From: Adiantum capillus-veneris
Lineage: Eukaryota; Streptophyta; Polypodiopsida; Polypodiales; Pteridaceae
DNA length: 64,000 nucleotides
Assembly: GCA_014529385.2 (NCBI GenBank)
Contig: CM043963.1
Coordinates: forward strand, 2,362,001 to 2,426,000
Direction: 5' to 3'
Shown here: in pieces, positions 61,501-64,000 of the stretch
Position numbering within the stretch: the first letter of the stretch is position 1
Layout: each line of letters opens with the position of its first letter
Notes under the pieces: model-generated
What the model saw: only the letters and a program-made list of their open reading frames with translations
What the model was told of the DNA's origin: nothing
Database searches by the model: none
Made by a program: the position numbers and the translations under genes

Positions 61501-61809
61501 GCTGCAAGCATGGTTGCAACGTTCTTGGATGAGAAATTAGAAAGTGAACAACACATAGTTTTTTGAATATTGACAGAGAGTTGTTATGATGTACACATTA
61601 AGGTAGAACCTAGTTGCACCTGTCCTGATTTTCAAAAGAGAGAATCTACACATAAAGCGTTTTTGGCATGTAAGCACATGTACTATGTGTATGTACATAT
61701 TCTAGGGCTTCAACCAAAAGAGCACATGGTCATTCATCAGCCTGCACTAACTCCCACAGATCTTGCATTTGTATTAGGGAAAACCCGCAAGATAAAGCCT
61801 GTGGTGTAG
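58516..61809 (+). pseudogene. MULE transposase with SWIM zinc finger, spliced and disabled
   Basis: The transposase cuts and pastes the element. The ATG at 58516 is a plausible start. A frameshift near 59190 precedes FGLAQHRPTWPYYVMPKETT, part of the N-terminal DNA-binding region. The first catalytic Asp is probably in WVHFDHTH (about 59780) and the second in VGFMSDEAGPNW (about 60050). Introns: 59842-59922 (GTAAGT...ACAG) and 60398-60483 (GTATAT...ATAG); both restore the frame. The C-terminal SWIM motif is CTCPDF...ACKHMYYVY (61615-61690). In-frame stops at 59795, 60718, 61066 and 61564 are all TGA. The end has a basic linker RKRKWRHG. Confidence 0.8.
61615..61690 (+). other. SWIM zinc-finger segment
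   Basis: C-T-C-P-D-F, then after about 16 residues C-K-H: the CxCx(n)CxH pattern found at the C-terminus of MULE transposases and FAR1-type proteins. All four zinc ligands are kept. Confidence 0.8.
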
Positions 61810-62154
61810 TGAGCCTAAATCTTAGAGATTGCCCTGTAGAGGTATGCATTGAAGTAGATTTCTCTTTTGTATTAGATGTGGAGTAGCTTTTCTAGACATA
61901 TGAGACTTTATTTCTCCTTTTAGTAAGAGAAGCATGCTTTGTGGTATCTATCTAGACAATTGTACAAGATCAAAATTAGGGCTTTTGGAATCTTGTACAT
62001 GTTTTTGGTGTGTATCGTTAAAAGAGACTCAAAATCTTAAGCCAATTTTTTGTGAGATTATAGATCTTTTTGGTCGTTTATAATATTTTGATGTCTTTGT
62101 TTTGGATTAATCTTTGTGTCGTTAGAAAAGGCTCTAAATCTAAAATCAAAAGGC

Positions 62155-62194
62155 TCGTAGCTCGAAATTGAAAGCTCGCAAATAAAATGCACTC
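62155..62194 (-). repeat. Right terminal inverted repeat of the MULE
   Basis: The plus strand reads AGCTCGAAATTGAAAGCTCG then CAAATAAAATGCACTC, the reverse complement of the left end with a few mismatches. Confidence 0.85.
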
Positions 62195-62203
62195 TACGCT
62201 TAT
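62195..62203 (+). other. 9-bp target-site duplication, right copy
   Basis: TACGCTTAT, directly after the right inverted repeat. Confidence 0.88.
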
Positions 62204-62319
62204 CACTCTAGGGCTATCTATCTTTCCATTGCATACTAAGTAGCACACTCTCTATTGTGTGCCTTGAGCTTCCTTCATCTTCTCCAAGATCTGTGCATTT
62301 CTCTGCAACCCTAATTCCA
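62204..62319 (+). repeat. 3' portion of the copia 5' LTR
   Basis: It ends CCCTAATTCCAACA before the primer site. The start of this LTR cannot be placed because of the MULE. Confidence 0.6.
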
Positions 62320-62320
62320 A

Positions 62321-62333
62321 CAATTGGTATCAG
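62321..62333 (+). other. Primer binding site of the copia element
   Basis: TTGGTATCAGAGC, exact initiator-Met type, within 1-2 bases of the LTR end. Confidence 0.9.
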
Positions 62334-62582
62334 AGCAGGTTACGTCCTCCGGGCTTAGTCGCCAGCTAGGCTCCAGCACATGCCTGCTCACTTTCTCGGA
62401 TTACAGTGAGGTTTGGTGAGCATTCGTAGGTCGACAAATATTTTGGGAAAGCTCATAGAGCTTAGTCTGCTCAGATTTCTGATTCGGGCTCATTTTGGCC
62501 GCCATTTCCACTACAGCACATGTTGTTCCCGCTCTATTTCTTCTATTTTTGAGCAGTTTTCACATTAGGTGCAGCATTTACC

Positions 62583-63570
62583 ATGGCTAAAAACAACAAA
62601 GATGTCTTCAAGATGTTTGTTGCTGAGGACAGGTTAGATGGGGACAATTACCCTATATGGGCATATATGATGCAACACGTTCTTGTGTCAAAGGGCATCT
62701 GGAATATTGTGCAGGGCATTGATGTACGTCCTGGTTCTGAGGATGTAGGCGACGTTGAGGATGTTGCAGGTCTTGCTGCAAGGATTGCTGCTATTAGAGT
62801 TGTTTTGCCTACGTCAAAACAAGCTCGTTGGGATGTAAAGGATGCGTAGGCTCATGCATTGATTGCATTTTCTATGAATCGCACCATTGTTCCTCACATT
62901 CGTTCAGCAAAATCTGCAAAACAGGCTTGAGATGTTTTGGCTGGTCTTTATGCAAGTCGCAATGAGGCTAAAATTGCTTTGCTGTGTAAAGAGCTGAAGT
63001 CAAAGATTATGCATGAGGAAGATGATATGGAAACTTTACTTAATGGTGTCAAGGATATCAATGAGTAATTTATTTCTGCAGGTGAAGTCATTTCAGACAA
63101 TTCCCTTGTGCAGACTGTTCTTGATGCCTTACCAGATTCCTACCAGACTTTTGCTAGTACTTGGAGACTGATGACCCAATGAAATCTTGGAGTTGTCAAG
63201 TTTGATGCATTATGCACATTGCTGTTGCAAGAGTCGCTTTCCAAAAAAAACAGGACTAGGCAGAGTGCAATTGAATAGGCTTTTATTGCTTCTCAAAGAA
63301 AGGGTGGTAATAGCAATGCAGCCACTTCTTATGGTTCTGCTGCAAGTGGCAAAACTTATGTTCCTAATGCTTCTGCTGGCAGCAATCCGTCTGGGAATTC
63401 TGGTGATAAGGGCAAAAAGAAAATGCGTTGCCATTATTGTGAAGCTAATGATCACTTGATCAAGTCGTGTCCTAAGTTGAAGGCAAAAGAGGCTAAGAAG
63501 AACTATGGTGGTTCCACTGCAAATGCTAGTTCCACTACAAATGCAACTGTTGTTGAGTCTTCTGTGAAAT
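62583..63570 (+). pseudogene. copia gag (UBN2-type) with zinc knuckle
   Basis: The ATG at 62583 starts MAKNNKDVFKMFVAEDRLDG, then DNYPIWAYMMQHVLVSKGIW, the usual copia gag start ('L.G.NY..W...m...L...glw..v'). After a TAG at 62847 the same frame continues with ALIAFSMNRTIVPHIRSAKS and then ASRNEAKIALLCKELKSKIM. Further stops at 62928 (TGA) and 63066 (TAA). The zinc knuckle CHYCEANDHLIKSC (63427-63468) keeps all ligands (CX2CX4HX4C). Gag forms the particle and binds RNA. Confidence 0.88.
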
Positions 63571-64000
63571 GAGAGTGTGTAGCTGATGTTGATGCAGAAT
63601 GGGCTTTTAGCGCAGAGTGCACTTACAATCCTATTGTCCATGATGCATGCTTGTCAGTTGCTACAGATTCACATGTGTAGTATTTCAACAGTGGTGCTAC
63701 AAAGCATATTACCTCACATCGTGAATTTTTTTCCTCTCTTGAGTCTATCCCTCATGGGAATTCAGTCACTTGTGCCAACAATGCCTCTTATCCGGTTCAG
63801 GGAGTTGGAAAGATTGTGCCCTGCAAATGGTAGTTCCTTCACACTTGTCGATGCACTTTATGTACCTGGGATCAAGAAGAATCTCTTGTCTGTATCCGCA
63901 CTTGCTAGACTTGGACTTGTAGTCAAATTTGTGGATGATAGATGTACAGTTCCTGATCTCAGTTTTGGTGATGAAGTTGTTGCATCTGGCCTTTTCTGCC
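63571..64000 (+). pseudogene. copia protease and start of pol
   Basis: After a TGA at 63569 and a TAG at about 63678 the frame reads YFNSGATKHITSHREFFSSL. The family form is a D-S-G-A catalytic motif; here Asp is Asn, so the protease is inactive. A frameshift near 63825 leads to FTLVDALYVPGIKKNLLSVS, the conserved strand after the protease, and continues to the window end. Integrase and reverse transcriptase are outside the window. Confidence 0.85.

Larger units (their letters stand above)
55546..62194 (+). mobile_element. Mutator-like DNA transposon (MULE), 6649 bp
   Basis: Terminal inverted repeats of about 38 bp and an exact 9-bp duplication TACGCTTAT frame the element. Inside are a spliced transposase gene on the plus strand (58516-61809) with a C-terminal SWIM finger, and a second multi-exon gene on the minus strand (58046-56384). 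Both features and the duplication length fit the MULE superfamily. The transposase has four in-frame TGA stops and one frameshift, so the copy is not autonomous now. Confidence 0.88.
62204..64000 (+). mobile_element. Ty1/copia element, 5' part (cut by window end)
   Basis: The LTR end ...TAATTCCAACA (62319) is followed by a primer site, a leader, gag and protease on the plus strand. The copia order and domain types are clear; pol would lie beyond the window. The LTR's upstream part is not adjacent: the MULE duplication sits within what should be the LTR, so the outer LTR probably lies left of 55546. Confidence 0.85.

Overview
The window looks like a stretch of nuclear DNA from a land plant with a large, repeat-swollen genome. 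The evidence is tRNA-Met and tRNA-Asp type primer sites of plant LTR retrotransposons, chromovirus, gag-only and copia elements, a MULE DNA transposon, and one spliced GC-rich gene of plant type in otherwise AT-rich DNA. A fern or other non-angiosperm is plausible, but that is inference. I see no bacterial, organellar, rRNA, tRNA or CRISPR feature.

Layout. 1-1830: small minus-strand LTR element without genes, whose LTRs carry long GA arrays; it lies against a frameshifted LINE ORF1-like relic (1833-2396). 2661-2787: CT array; no gene from there to about 4.7 kb. About 4.75-13.06 kb: minus-strand LTR element with Gag and protease but no reverse transcriptase or integrase, and two copies of a 20-bp perfect palindrome in its leader. 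14048-22705: decayed Ty3/gypsy chromovirus next to a LINE C-terminal fragment. 25697-26304: the only convincing host gene (two exons, small membrane protein). 27.2-38.7 kb: a partial copia element on the minus strand, split by a younger copy of the same chromovirus family (28396-37145, 5-bp target duplication GCATC); the copia itself abuts a gypsy gag fragment. 39.17-41.10 kb: small LTR element with telomere-like repeats in its LTRs. 42772 to about 54228: gag-only LTR element with a tRNA-Asp-type primer site, seven regularly spaced 24-bp palindromes in its leader, a 1.55-kb internal tandem duplication and a captured DEAD-box RNA helicase fragment next to its 3' LTR. 55546-62194: MULE with terminal inverted repeats, 9-bp target duplication TACGCTTAT, a transposase with SWIM finger and a second multi-exon gene on the other strand. 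62204-64000: 5' part of a copia element cut by the window end; the MULE seems to sit in its LTR.

The most interesting signal joins two gag-only elements that are otherwise very different. Both encode the same unrecognised Gag N-terminal module, and both carry repeated perfect palindromes about 0.5 kb upstream of gag. The palindromes share the frame ACAT-N4-CGCG-N4'-ATGT while the inner four bases differ and have changed in a complementary way. This would fit an RNA dimerisation or packaging signal, or a site bound by a dimeric protein. Almost every element gene is broken by stops or frameshifts; several lesions are of the C-to-T type expected from methylated cytosine.
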